Below are positions 25,547 to 36,719 of a stretch of DNA of 64,000 bases, one piece after another (within the stretch, counting starts at the first letter, position 1; each line of letters starts with the position of its first letter). Made by a program: the position numbers and the translations under genes. Below the pieces are notes generated by a model. It was given only the letters and a program-made list of their open reading frames with translations, did not search any database and was not told the DNA's origin. Source of the stretch: Rhizophagus clarus (lineage: Eukaryota; Glomeromycota; Glomeromycetes; Glomerales; Glomeraceae); the NCBI GenBank assembly GCA_015698045.1, contig BLAL01000242.1, positions 1,803,001-1,867,000 of the forward strand, in the 5' to 3' direction.

Positions 25547-26640
25547 GCCTATATGTCTTCTATTAAAAAAAAATTTTTTTTTACTTTTTTAAGCTTTATC
25601 AGTCTGAAATGAATCTAAGAAATTAAAATAAGTAGAAGATTAGTATAACGCTTATACTCTTTCTACTTAAAATATATAAAAAAATAATATATATATTAAT
25701 ATATATATATATTTTTTTTATTTTTAATTTACTGGACTGAAATAAGTCTGGAAGTTCTTTTGTTTTTTAATAGTAGTTTTTAAACTGACTTTCTAAATTG
25801 AAAGAAAATAAAAAATTAAAAAAAAGATTATTAGTTGTATTAAGTAAATCAGATCGGTAAGTCAGATGATCAATCAAATTGGAACTGCTTATTGTAACTA
25901 ATCATATTGATTTATTTGAGCCATTTTTTCAGGATTTCAATATCAATTTTTAATACGATTACTACCACTAGAGGGGAAAGAAAAGCACATCAAAAAATAT
26001 AATGAATGATGCTTCGTGAGATTTAAATATCACAGTAGATTCCAGTATTAATATTATTAGTTATAAATAGTTAATAGAATTTTTTTTTCTTAAGATCAGA
26101 TATGCAAACAGAGAAAAATAAATATTTTTTTTAAAAGAAATTAGTTTTCAAGGTAGTCAATTTTAATTTATAAAATAAAAAGATTTTTTTTTTCAAAGTT
26201 TTTTTAACTTCAAATTATTTATTCAAGATAATTAAACTTTTATCATGATACGCATCGCATTTATATAAATAATCAATTAGCAAATAATTCTAAAATAGTT
26301 TAATTTTTATATATTAAATTCAGTAAGAAATAATATAATATACATAAATATTATTATTAGATCAACAGATTAGTCTGATAGTTATCAATCGGTATATATC
26401 AATTGAATTCAATTTTACGAGTAGTAATAATTATATATCAAACTGAATGATGATTATTAAATTATTACCTAATTTATTCAAATTAAAAAATATGATCAAT
26501 TCAGCTAACCTAAATTTTTATATAGTTATTAATTGAGTATATGCCCTATTGATTATTAAATTTTGGCTAACCTATTAGCCTAATAGTTATCAATAGGGCA
26601 TATGCCTGATTTATTAGCTTTTGACCTGTGTATTTTAGGT

Positions 26641-27254
26641 AATGGTATGAATCAAGAAAAATTTTATGATATTTGTATCAAAGCAGGACAAATTTGGAAG
26701 GATATGAAACATGACCAATATTCATATGAAAGATTATGTTCTCAAATATGAAAATATAAAATTAAATAGAAGAGCACTATTTAAATTATCATTTTTTAAA
26801 TCAGATAATCCAATTATTTAGTGTAAAATAATTCAACATGCAAATAAATTACAAGTATTAGTACTTTAGCTTTTTACTATAATCCTATATAATGCATCCT
26901 GTAAGTTCAATTCTTAGATAGTTTTATAATCAAAAATATACTAATTTAGCTTTAGAATAGGTAAAAGAAATATATAAATTACATATTTCCTATATTATAA
27001 ATACTAAACAAAAGTTGTTTTATTATTTAATTAATATTCCTAAAAATCAATTGCATATTCAAATAATTAATTTTATAATGGAAATAGATGATGAATTAGA
27101 AAAAATTACTGAAATTGATATTGATATTTTTAGTGAAGAAAATATTGTTAATATAAAAATAAATACAATCAAAGTATATAATTTAAATATTATGTAGAAA
27201 ATGAAACTTGAATCTCAAATTTTTAATATGAAATAGCAATATAAAGATGATTAA
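26641..27254 (+). pseudogene. hAT transposase, C-terminal dimerisation part (broken)
   Basis: It continues the gene interrupted at about 21400: KAGQIWKDMKHDQYSYERL, then IIQHANKLQVLVL, a FTI..NASC-like patch and NQLHIQIINFIMEIDDELEK, ending at a stop at 27252-27254. The order matches the C-terminal hAT dimerisation region (charged lead-in, W-rich patch, the T.A.CER-type motif, then a helical tail). Stops and frame changes are frequent, so it is non-functional. The plus-strand orientation agrees with the upstream half. Confidence 0.7.
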
Positions 27255-27778
27255 ATTATCATCTAAAGAGTATAAACATTGTGTTAAATCCACATTATAC
27301 TAATTTTGATATTATTGAGTTAATTAGAGGAATTAACAAACTTTAAATCTTTTTTGTATATGCAACATATGAATTTATTATATTTTGAATTTTTATAAGA
27401 AATAATGATTTGTTTTTAATTGCAAACTAAATGTTTAATTTCTTTTTTTACTTATTATAAATAAATTATGAATATTAATTGCAAAAAAAAGCATCAATTA
27501 TATTCTTAAAAAAAAAGATGAAAAAAACTTGCTATTAGTATACAATTAAGTATTAAAGATATTTACTATTAAAAAAAAATAAAAATTTGAGAAATTAAAA
27601 TCTTTTTATAAAGTTTTAAAAATATTCTTATTTTAGTTTATATATAAAAGATTTCATCTGGATTTTTATATTTTGATTTAATTTTAGATTTTCAATCAGA
27701 GTTTCAAACCCATGTTTTGAAATTTCTTATTCAGTCACATTTTTGAACAATTTTGGCTATATATATATGATCATAAAC

Positions 27779-28792
27779 CTTAGTATTATATTAATTCAAT
27801 TTATTTATATTTCTTATACTCATAAACTGATGTGTTAGTAGTAGTTATAAAAATTATTATTAAATGCTAATAAAAAAATTATTTTATATATAGCCCAAAT
27901 TTTATATACAATTAGAAGATTTCTTTATAATGGATGTAATACTATATTATTTATTTCATGCTAATTTTATTAGTTATAAATTGTAAACATGTATAAATTT
28001 ATTTTATTTATATTATAAAAAATTTTTTAATATATAAATTTTTAATAATTTTATATAATTAACAATTAATAAAATTAATAGTAAAAATTTATTTTACTAA
28101 CTAAAATTTAAATTTATAATCTTGATTAATATTATAATATTAATTAAATAATATTTATCTTAAGATGAAATCAATGAAACTCTCTTCTTTTTCATTCACT
28201 TTGCATCTTAAAAATATTTTTTGATATATGGAGACTAGGGAGTTCTCTTAAGTAAAAAACTTTGTGTAAAGAAGTTGCCCTGCATATTGCTATAACCTTT
28301 ATATATTAACTTGAAGTTTACTACTTATATTTATTGAGTTTAGCAATGCTTTTGGAATTTTTTTAAAACTTTGAATTAAGGTTGAAGACTTTAAGCTAAA
28401 AAAGAGAATTTTTACTATACTTAGTAACTGAAGTTTATTTTTTTGCCTAAGGTGTTATTCCTACCCTATAAAAAGTTCATATCCTTAAAATATTCTAGTT
28501 TTATAGTTAAAATATTTTTATACAATAATAATATTCTTAAAATATACTAAAAATTGAAATGATGGTTTATTTAAATAAAATTTTATAATAATAAATTATT
28601 TTAAATTATACAAAAAATATACTGAATTTTTGAATTATAATATTAACAAATATTTTTATTAGATATGCAAAATATCCTTAAAATTAATTTACCAATAATT
28701 TAAGTATAAAATATTTCAATATTAAAATCAATCAGCAAAAAATATATTAAATATATTTTAAAATAAAAATAAAAATACCAGTGTAATTAAAA
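27779..28792. other. AT-rich interval, nothing recognised
   Basis: No gene, array or inverted-repeat boundary could be supported. Confidence 0.5.
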
Positions 28793-30334
28793 TTGCTTAC
28801 CAAAACTAGGGAATTTCAGCATGCTAAAACTGCTGAAACTGCCAAAACTAGGTTTTGACAAATAACCAAAAATGGTGAAATACCAAAACTACCAAAACTG
28901 CTGAAACTGTTTCAGCGTTTTGATATAGTATATCATATATAGTTTTGGCATTTCCTATAATCTGCAGTTTACAGATTTCTGACATCAGTTAAATAAACTG
29001 ATTTATTGATTATCTGATTGATAATCTTTTTTTTCTACTTTCAAATAAGAAAAAGGTAAAAAAAAAAGATCAGAAGCTGGAACTTAGAAACTGACTTATA
29101 AAATTTGTTTTTTTTAAAAATAAAAAAAAAATATTTTTCTTTTTTTTTGTAGAATGCTAAGCGAATATTATAAACCTGACTTTAAAATTGAGGTAAATAA
29201 AGGGGAAGATCAACTTCATTATTAATAAAAATGTTTCTAACATTTCTTTTATTTTTTATAGGTTGCCAAATGAATACTACAAACCGGACTCTGGAATTGA
29301 GGTAAATGAAGAGGAGGAGGTCAATTTCATTATTAATAAAAACATTTCTAACATTTCTTCTTTTATTTTTTATAGATTGCCAGATGAATACTACGAACTA
29401 GATTCTAAAATTGAGGTAAATAAAGAGGAGAAAATCAACTTCATTATTAATAGAAATATTTCTAATATTTCTTCTTTTATTTTTTATAGGTTGCCAGACG
29501 AATACTATGAACTAGACTCTGGAATTAGGGTAAATAGAGAGGGGAAGGTCAATTTTATTATTAATAGAAATATTTCTAATATTTTTTCTTTTCTTTGTTG
29601 TAAGTTACCAGACGAATACTACAAATTAGACTCTGAAATTGGGATAAATGGAGAGGAAGAGGTCTACTTCATTGTTATTAGAAACATTTTTAATATTTCT
29701 TTTCTTTTTTTATAAGTTGCTGGACTCTTAATGACAGGATGAATCTATATTTATGTGATAAAGGTAGTGTGGGGGATCAGAAGTTATGTGCTTGTAATAA
29801 GAAACATTCTAACATTTCTTTCTTTTTTTTGTAGAATACCAACTCTTTCTTTGGTGACAGGACAAGTCTGAACCTACATGAAGATAATGTAAGAAGGGAT
29901 TGGGTTAAGAATTCTCTTAGTAATATTAAAGAAATATACTAATGTTTCTTATTTGCTTTATTTTAGATTACTGAACTTTTAGTTAATAAAATTTTTTTAT
30001 TACAATAAAGTAAAAATATTAAATAAAATAATAAAATTTTTTTTGTTACAATAAAATAAAAATATTAAATAAAATAATAAAATAAAAAATTGCAATAAAA
30101 TTATAAGTTTATTGAAATTAAAAAAAATGTTATTTAATAGTAAAAAGATCAAAATTTTGCCAAAACTTATATAAAATATTAGTGTTAGTTATGCTAAAAC
30201 TATGTTAAAATGCTAAAATAGTTTTGGCAGTTTTAGCAGTTTTGGCAGCTTTAGCATTTCAGCATTTCAGCATTTTGTCATTATATAGGAAATTTCAGCT
30301 TTCAGCATTAAGCCAAATGAGTTTCAGTAGGCAA
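28793..30334. mobile_element. TIR element (TTGCCTACTGAAACTC type) carrying the LPDEYY array
   Basis: The left end TTGCTTACCAAAACT pairs with TTGCCTACTGAAACTC, the reverse complement of the right end. Inside both ends are dense GCTGAAACTGCCAAAACT motifs in opposite orientation (28810-28990 and 30190-30330). The same terminal type is found at 36720-38235. No clean TSD is visible. There is no transposase. Confidence 0.65.
29150..29965 (+). repeat. 114-bp array with splice-like borders (LPDEYY type)
   Basis: Six to seven units are present. Each has TTTTATTTTTTATAG, a 40-nt core, GTAAATGAAGAGG and a spacer with AACATTTCTAACATTTC. The core reads LPDEYYELDSGIE. The period is 38 codons, so 29263-29715 stays open through cores and spacers alike, giving a 38-residue protein repeat. 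The frame could therefore be either a repeat protein or a by-product of the period. The last two units have lost most of the core (GTTGCTGGACTC and GAATACCAACTC). Confidence 0.8.
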
Positions 30335-30589
30335 TTTGAAAAAAATTTGTTTTTAAGAAGAGTTTTTCATATATTATAAAAAAAAATTTATTCAAGAAAG
30401 GATAGAAATTGATAGAATATATGATAATTTATTAATTTCTTAATTTGTATAAGTGTAATATATTAAAAAATTTAATGTTTAACTACTAAATGAAGTAATA
30501 TGATTGATATTATATAAGATAATTTTAATATGAAAATGATCTGCATGTGATATGTGCTGTTAAAGTTATTAAATAAAAAAGTAAAATAT
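30335..30589. other. Short AT-rich spacer
   Basis: Nothing recognised between the element at 28793-30334 and the A-rich block. Confidence 0.5.
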
Positions 30590-31560
30590 ATTATTTAAAA
30601 TGTAAATTTAAGTTTATTGTATTTAAAGCTAAAACTTTTATCTTTAATATAATTAGTAATAATAATATAAAATTTAATAATAATAATAAAATATAAAAAG
30701 TAATAAAATAAAAATAAAATAAATGAAAAAAAAAATAAGATTAAAAGAAAATTAAATAATAATATATTTGATAAAAAAAAAAAAATAAAAGAAAAAAAAA
30801 TGAAGAAATAAAAAAAAATAAAATTAAAACAATAAGAAAAAAGAAACAAAAATAAAAAAAAATAAAAGGTAAAAAAAAACACAAATTAATATAAAAAAAA
30901 AAATAAAAAAAGGAAAGAGATTAAAAATTAAAATAAAAGAAAAAACAAAAGAAAAGTAACAAAAAAGAAAAAAATAAGGAAATAAAAAGAAAAACAAAAT
31001 AAAATTAAAATTAAAATTAAAGAAAAGAAAAAGAAATAAAATTAAAAATAAAATAAAAATAAAAAAATAAAAAAAAATTTTGTTAGTAATAAAGATAAAG
31101 AAATATAATAAAAAAAAAAAAATAAAAGTAGAATATCTATTTTATTTTAAAAAATCCAGAAAATCTAAAAAAAAAAATATAAAAAAAAAGTGAAAATAAA
31201 AATAAAAGATAAAAGAAAAAAAGATAAAAAATAAATGAAAAAATAAAAAAAAAAAACAAAAAAAGAAAAACAAAAGGAAAAAAAACAAAAATAAAAAAAA
31301 CATTAAAATCAAAAATAAAATAAAGATGAAAAAAGAAAAAAAATAAAAGTAACAGTAATGAATATAAAAACAAAAAAATTTAACAAAAAAAAATAAAACT
31401 TAATATCTATTTGCACTTTAAAAATTTTAGTAAACCTAAAAAAAAAAAATTAAAAACAGTTAAAATCTAAAAAAAAAGCCATAATCTATAAAAATAAAAA
31501 GAAAAAAGAAATAAAATAAAATTAAAAAATAAAAAAAAAAAATTAAAAAAAAAAACTATA
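30590..31560. repeat. Strongly A-skewed low-complexity block
   Basis: For nearly 1 kb the plus strand is mostly runs of A broken by T, G and few C (AAATAAAAAAAATAAAAG-like). The minus strand is correspondingly T-rich and gives long F/L-only open stretches that I do not regard as genes. Two loosely similar halves (30770-31130 and 31180-31560) suggest ancient tandem growth. Confidence 0.65.
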
Positions 31561-31689
31561 CTTAATTGGAAGGGAAATTTCTCTTCCTTAGATTGATCAT
31601 ATGATTATTGTGTTACTGATAAATAATAGATAATTGGCTAATTAACATAGCGATTATTATTATATTTGTTTATCTTGATAATTTTTTTT

Positions 31690-32162
31690 TTTAGAACTTT
31701 TGACTGAAGGCAAGTATTTTTTTAAATTGGTTTAAAGAAACATTTTTAATGTTTTATATTTCATTTACTATTTTTTTTTAAGGATGCTGAGTTTTTATAC
31801 AACTTAGATTTTTAAAAGTAAATTAGAAAATAAAGAGGTTTTATTTAGTTTACTTTAAAAAAACATTTCTAAATATTTCATTTCTTATTTTTTGGGAAAA
31901 TGCTCACAACCCAAACTTTTATAGATAAATTAGAAAGTGAAGAGGTATATTATTTTATTTGGTTGACTTTAAAGAAATATTTTTAATGTTTTATTTCTTG
32001 TTTTTTTTTAGTGATGCTGAGTTTTTATACAAACTGAACTTTTAAAGATAAATTAGAAAATAAAGAGATGTATTATTTTATTTAGTTAACTTTAAAGAAA
32101 TGTTTCTAACATTTTATTCCTTATTTTTTTTTCTAGAGATGTTCACAACCTAGACTTTTATA
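31690..32162 (+). repeat. About 120-bp array, left part (split by the element at 32171)
   Basis: Four units contain GATGCTGAGTTTTTATACAA or TGCTCACAACCYARACTTTTATAG, then GTAAATTAGAAAATAAAGAGG and a spacer ending in a T tract plus AG. The donor-side phrase TAAATTAGAAA is shared with the array at 1-500. Confidence 0.65.
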
Positions 32163-32399
32163 GGTAAATTTAGGCTCTGATCAGTTTCAGTAATTATTGA
32201 ACTATACTGATTAGTTTTAGTATTAAAGCAGTTTTAGTTTTACAGTTTACTGAACTGAAACTTTTGATCAGTTTCAGTAACTGTGGTTTTGGTACCAGTT
32301 TTGCAATTTACTGAACCAAATTACTGAATCGATTTATATTAAATAATATAATAAACAAAAATGTTTTATATAGTATAATATAATAAAAAAATGTTTTTA

Positions 32400-35300
32400 A
32401 TTAGTTATTTTGATAAAACAAACCATTTTGCGGTAGTGTTTTATCAACAAATAAGTTGCGAAGTGTTAATTGGATAAAAAAAATGTTCACAGTAATTTTT
32501 TGTCAAATTAATTACAAAACTGTTGCAAAACGTTTTTGTTAGTTAATTTAAATAAAATAAAAATATTTCTTTTTTGTCACTATAATTAAAAAATGTTGAA
32601 AAACATTTTTTATTTGTTAATTTAATAAAAAAAAGTATTTCACAAACGTTTTTTTATCACTTTAATAGAAAATGTTGTGAAATGTTTTTTATTGGTTAAT
32701 TTAATAAAAAAGAAATTGTTTTGCAACATTTTTTTTATCATTTTAATAGAAAATATTGTAAAATGTTTTTATCTGTTAATAATTTTAATAAAAAAATATT
32801 TTACAATGTTTTTTTTGTTGATAAAAAAATAACGTTTTACAATGTTTTTTTTGTTGATAAAAAAATAACGTTTTACAACGTTTTTTTTGTTGATAAAAAA
32901 ATAACGTTTTACAACGTTTTTTTTGTTGATAAAAAAATAACGTTTTACAACGTTTTTTTTGTTGATAAAAAAATAACGTTTTACAACGTTTTTTTTGTTG
33001 ATAAAAAAATAACGTTTTACAACGTTTTTTTTGTTGATAAAAAAATAACGTTTTACAACGTTTTTTTTGTTGATAAAAAAATAACGTTTTACAACGTTTT
33101 TTTTGTTGATAAAAAAATAACGTTTTACAACGTTTTTTTTGTTGATAAAAAAATAACGTTTTACAACGTTTTTTTGTTGATAAAAAAATAACGTTTTACA
33201 ACGTTTTTTTGTTGATAAAAAAATAACGTTTTACAACGTTTTTTTGTTGATAAAAAAATAACGTTTTACAACGTTTTTTTGTTGATAAAAAAATAACGTT
33301 TTACAACGTTTTTTTGTTGATAAAAAAATAACGTTTTACAACGTTTTTTTGTTGATAAAAAAATAACGTTTTACAACGTTTTTTTGTTGATAAAAAAATA
33401 ACGTTTTACAACGTTTTTTTGTTGATAAAAAAATAACGTTTTACAACGTTTTTTTTGTTGATAAAAAAATAACGTTTTACAACGTTTTTTTTGTTGATAA
33501 AAAAATAACGTTTTACAACGTTTTTTTTGTTGATAAAAAAATAACGTTTTACAACGTTTTTTTTGTTGATAAAAAAATAACGTTTTACAACATTTTTTTA
33601 TTGATAAAAAAGTAACGTTTTACAACATTTTTTTGTTGATAAAAAAGTAACGTTTTACAACATTTTTTTGTTGATAAAAAAGTAACGGTTTACAACATTT
33701 TTTTGTTAATAAAAAAATAACGTTTTACAACATTTTTTTTGTTGATAAAAAAGTAACGTTTTACAACATTTTTTTTGTTGATAAAAAAGTAACGTTTTAC
33801 AACATTTTTTTTGTTGATAAAAAAGTAACGTTTTACAACATTTTTTTTGTTGATAAAAAAATAACGTTTTACAACATTTTTTTTATTGATAAAAAAATAA
33901 CGTTTTACAACATTTTTTTTGTTGATAAAAAAATAACATTTTACAACATTTTTTTTGTTGATAAAAAAATAACATTTTACAACATTTTTTTTGTTGATAA
34001 AAAAATAACGTTTTACAACATTTTTTTATTGATAAAAAAGTAACGTTTTACAACATTTTTTTGTTGATTAAAAAGTAACGTTTTACAACATTTTTTTGTT
34101 GATAAAAAAGTAACGGTTTACAACATTTTTTTGTTAATAAAAAAATAACGTTTTACAACATTTTTTTTGTTGATAAAAAAGTAACGTTTTACAACATTTT
34201 TTTTGTTGATAAAAAAGTAACGTTTTACAACATTTTTTTTGTTGATAAAAAAGTAACATTTTACAACATTTTTTTTGTTGATAAAAAAGTAACGTTTTAC
34301 AACATTTTTTTTGTTGATAAAAAAATAACGTTTTACAACATTTTTTTTATTGATAAAAAAATAACGTTTTACAACATTTTTTTTGTTGATAAAAAAATAA
34401 CATTTTACAACATTTTTTTTGTTGATAAAAAAATAACATTTTACAACATTTTTTTTGTTGATAAAAAAATAACGTTTTACAACATTTTTTTTGTTAATAA
34501 AAAAATAACATTTTACAACAACATTTTTTTGTTGATAAAAAAATAATGTTTTGCAAATATTTTTTTTATTACTTTAATAGAAAATATTGTGAAATATTTT
34601 TATCTGTTAATTTTAATAAAAAAAATTGTTTTGCAAATGTTTTTTTTGTTGCTTTAATAGAAAATGTTGCAATATGTTTTTATCTGTTAATTTTAATAAA
34701 AAAAAATATTTTGCAAACGTTTTTTATCATTTTAATAGAAAATATTGTGAAACATTTTTTATCAATTAATTTAATAAAAAAATAACATTTCACAACATTT
34801 TTTTATTACTTTAATAGAAAACGTTGCGAAATATTTTTATCTGTTAATTTTAATAAAAAAACATTTCGCAAACATTTTTTTGTTGCTTTAATAGAAAACA
34901 TTATGAAACATTTTTATCTGCAAACATTTTTTTTATTACTTTAATAAAAAATGTTGCGAAACATTTTTATCAGTTAATTTAATAAAAAAAAACATTTCAC
35001 AATATTTTTTTTATCACTTTAATAGAAAATGTTGTGAAATGTTTTTTATCAGTTAATTTAATAAAAAAATGTTTTGCAATATTTTTTTATCACTTTAATA
35101 GAAAATATTGCGAAATGTTTTTATCTGTTAATTTTAATAAAAAAATATTTTGCAAACGTTTTTTTTGTTGCTTTAATAAAAAATATTGCAAAATATTTTT
35201 ATCTGTTAATTTTAATAAAAAAAAGCATTTCGTAAACATTTTTTTTACCACTTTAATAAAAAACGTTGTAAAATATTCAAAATATTTTTTAACAGTAAAA

Positions 35301-35590
35301 AAATAATATTTCACAACATTTTTTTATCACTTTAATAGAAATGTTGCAAAATATTTTTATCGATAATTTTAATAAAAAAAACTTTTTGCAATGTTTTTTT
35401 TGTTGCTATAATTAAAAAATGTTGCAAAACATTTTTTATCAGTTAATTTAATAAAAAAATAACATTTTGCAACATTTTTTGTCACTTTAATAGAAAATGT
35501 TGTGAAACATTTTTTATTAGTTAATTTAGTAAAAAAACAATCTGCAACTTTATTTTTTGTTACCTTAATAAAAAAATGTAAAATATTTTA
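32400..35590. repeat. Older about 75-80-bp units flanking the 36-bp satellite
   Basis: At 32400-32810 and 34530-35590 the units are longer and diverged: TTTAATAGAAAATGTTGYGAAAYATT, then TATCTGTTAATTTTAATAAA and CATTTYRCAAC. The tight satellite between them probably arose from a shortened version. They resemble the units of the array at 36915-38035. Confidence 0.7.
32811..34525 (+). repeat. 35-36-bp satellite, about 48 copies
   Basis: The unit is AACGTTTTACAACG, seven or eight T, GTTGAT, then an A run. Units at 32870-33590 are almost identical. Later units carry ACAACATT in place of ACAACGTT. A variant phrase TAACGGTTTACAAC recurs at 33683 and 34111, so a block of about 12 units (428 bp) was duplicated. 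The 36-bp period keeps a VDKKITFYNVFF frame open, which I do not call a gene. Confidence 0.9.
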
Positions 35591-35775
35591 TTAATTAATG
35601 TCACAATATTGGTAAATCAGTTCAGTTTTTGGTAATTATCAATCAGTTTTGATAATTATCAATACTGATACTGGTCAGTTTCAGTAATCATTAATATTGA
35701 TACCAATCAATTGGTTCAGTATCAGTTTTTGCAAAAACCAAACTGAACTGAACTGATTAAAGCCCTAGGTAAATT

Positions 35776-35975
35776 AGAAAATGGAGAAATATATTTATTT
35801 GTTTGATTTTAAAGAAATATTTTTAATATTTTATATTTAGGGATATCAAGTTTTATATAATCTGAACTTTTAAAAATAGTTTAGAAGAAGGAAAAAAAAA
35901 ATATATATATTTTTTGATTTTATTTAACTTTAAAGAAATGGTTCTAACATTTTATTTTCTTTTTTTTAAATACAG
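35776..35975 (+). repeat. Array of 31.7 kb, right part
   Basis: The sequence resumes with AGAAAATGGAGAAATATATT exactly where the array stopped at 32162, followed by ATCAAGTTTTATATAATCTG and another T tract. Confidence 0.6.
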
Positions 35976-36719
35976 GTCAAATGATATTAAATTGGCTATT
36001 AATCAGCTATCAATCAGCCATCAAGATTGATGAATAGTTAAACGAATTGATATTTAATCAGCAATAAATCATACTACTCGATTGATACTGGATGATATCA
36101 AAAATTGACACCAAATCAGGTTACTGATTGAAAGATTAATAATCATTAATTGATAGTTGATTGATGATCAAATTATGGTCAAATTATGGTCAAATTATGA
36201 TTAATTGATGGTCAAAAGACCAATTTTTGTGGAATCATATAACGAATAATAAAATTTATTATAATACATAATATTTAGAATTATAAATAAAATACATAGT
36301 ATCTTTATTTATATTAATAAGTATTTAAAATAAAAACATTCATTATAATAATATGTTAGTATATGACTGATAAAGTTAGTAATATTTAATAAATAGTAAA
36401 TAGTAAAGCGTAAATATAAAAAGTTAATAATAATTATAATAAAATATACAAATACAAAAAGTTAGTATTATGAAGAGTTTGATAAAATTTATAAAAAAAA
36501 AAAGAAAAAATACATGATGATGTTAGTAAAATATAAAAAAAAAGAATAATATCAATGATATTAAAAAAAGGTAAAGATAGTTAGTAATCAGTACAATAAA
36601 TTTAATGACAAAAATACAATAATTAATATACCTATAAAATTTAATGAAAGTAAGAAGAAAACAGAAAAGAAAGAATATATATTTTTTGAAAAATAAATAG
36701 AGTCATGATTTCACTAAAA
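35976..36719. other. ATTGAT-motif cluster then AT-rich spacer
   Basis: From 35980 to 36230 there are many ATTGATRGTTGATTGAT and GGTCAAATTATG phrases, typical of the subterminal regions of the elements here, but the matching opposite end was not found. 36240-36719 is plain AT-rich DNA. Confidence 0.4.

Larger units (their letters stand above)
22260..25765 (-). repeat. About 120-bp array with minus-strand microexon-like units
   Basis: About sixteen units occur at 22260-23839, continuing at 25555-25765 after the nested insertion. Read on the minus strand, each has a tract ending TTTTGTAG or TTTATAG, a core of mostly 33 nt (for example CTTCTGGATTCCTTTGG to CAGACTG), then GTAAGCTT and an A/T spacer. 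The 33-nt cores lack stops in one frame (LSNSFGCHFRL). Several units have 32 nt; the unit near 23425 has GCAAGC in place of GTAAGC, and the one near 22830 has lost the AG. No translation start or host gene was found. Confidence 0.75.
21441..26630. mobile_element. 5.2-kb TIR element inserted in the hAT transposase
   Basis: The left end is CACAGATCAAAGGCTGCC and the reverse complement of the right end is CACAGGTCAAAAGCTAAT. Inside both ends lie clusters of TATCAATAGG/CCTATTGATA motifs (21540-21860 and 26340-26610). The interior is the minus-strand splice-like array, itself interrupted at 23848-25546. The flanks (TTTTTTAT and TATTTTAG) do not form a clean TSD. The insertion is inferred from the two halves of the transposase outside it. 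Confidence 0.6.
18559..27770. mobile_element. Decayed hAT transposon, host of two nested insertions
   Basis: TCATAAAC occurs on both sides (18551-18558 and 27771-27778). The termini are TATACATATGACCAAAA on the left and, as reverse complement on the right, a (TA)n-slipped TATAGCCAAAA. Inside lie a T-rich segment and a broken hAT transposase, split by the element at 21441-26630. Without the nested DNA the original element would be about 4 kb, a normal size for an autonomous hAT. Subterminal TCAGA/CAGATC-type motifs occur near both ends. Confidence 0.75.
32171..35767. mobile_element. 3.6-kb hAT-like element filled with satellite
   Basis: GGTAAATT flanks both sides (32163-32170 and 35768-35775). 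The termini are TAGGCTCTGATCAG and, as reverse complement on the right, TAGGGCTTTAATCAG, fitting hAT. Subterminal TCAGTTTCAGTA/ACTGAAACTG motifs fill both ends (32180-32340 and 35610-35755). The whole interior is satellite. No coding sequence is present. Confidence 0.8.

Noticed and set aside
29263..29715. 150-codon repeat protein as a simple gene
   Set aside because: The frame runs through both cores and intron-like spacers only because the period is 114 bp; sister arrays with other periods are not open. Kept as a repeat, not a CDS, though it is not excluded.
30595..31373. Minus-strand open frames rich in F and L
   Set aside because: Composition artefact of the A-rich block.
32721..33191. 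156-codon open frame with repeated VDKKITFYNVFF
   Set aside because: The period of the satellite is 36 bp, so the frame stays open by arithmetic. It shifts wherever the T run is one base shorter.
32811..34525. CRISPR-like array
   Set aside because: Units are contiguous with no unique spacers, and the genome is eukaryotic.
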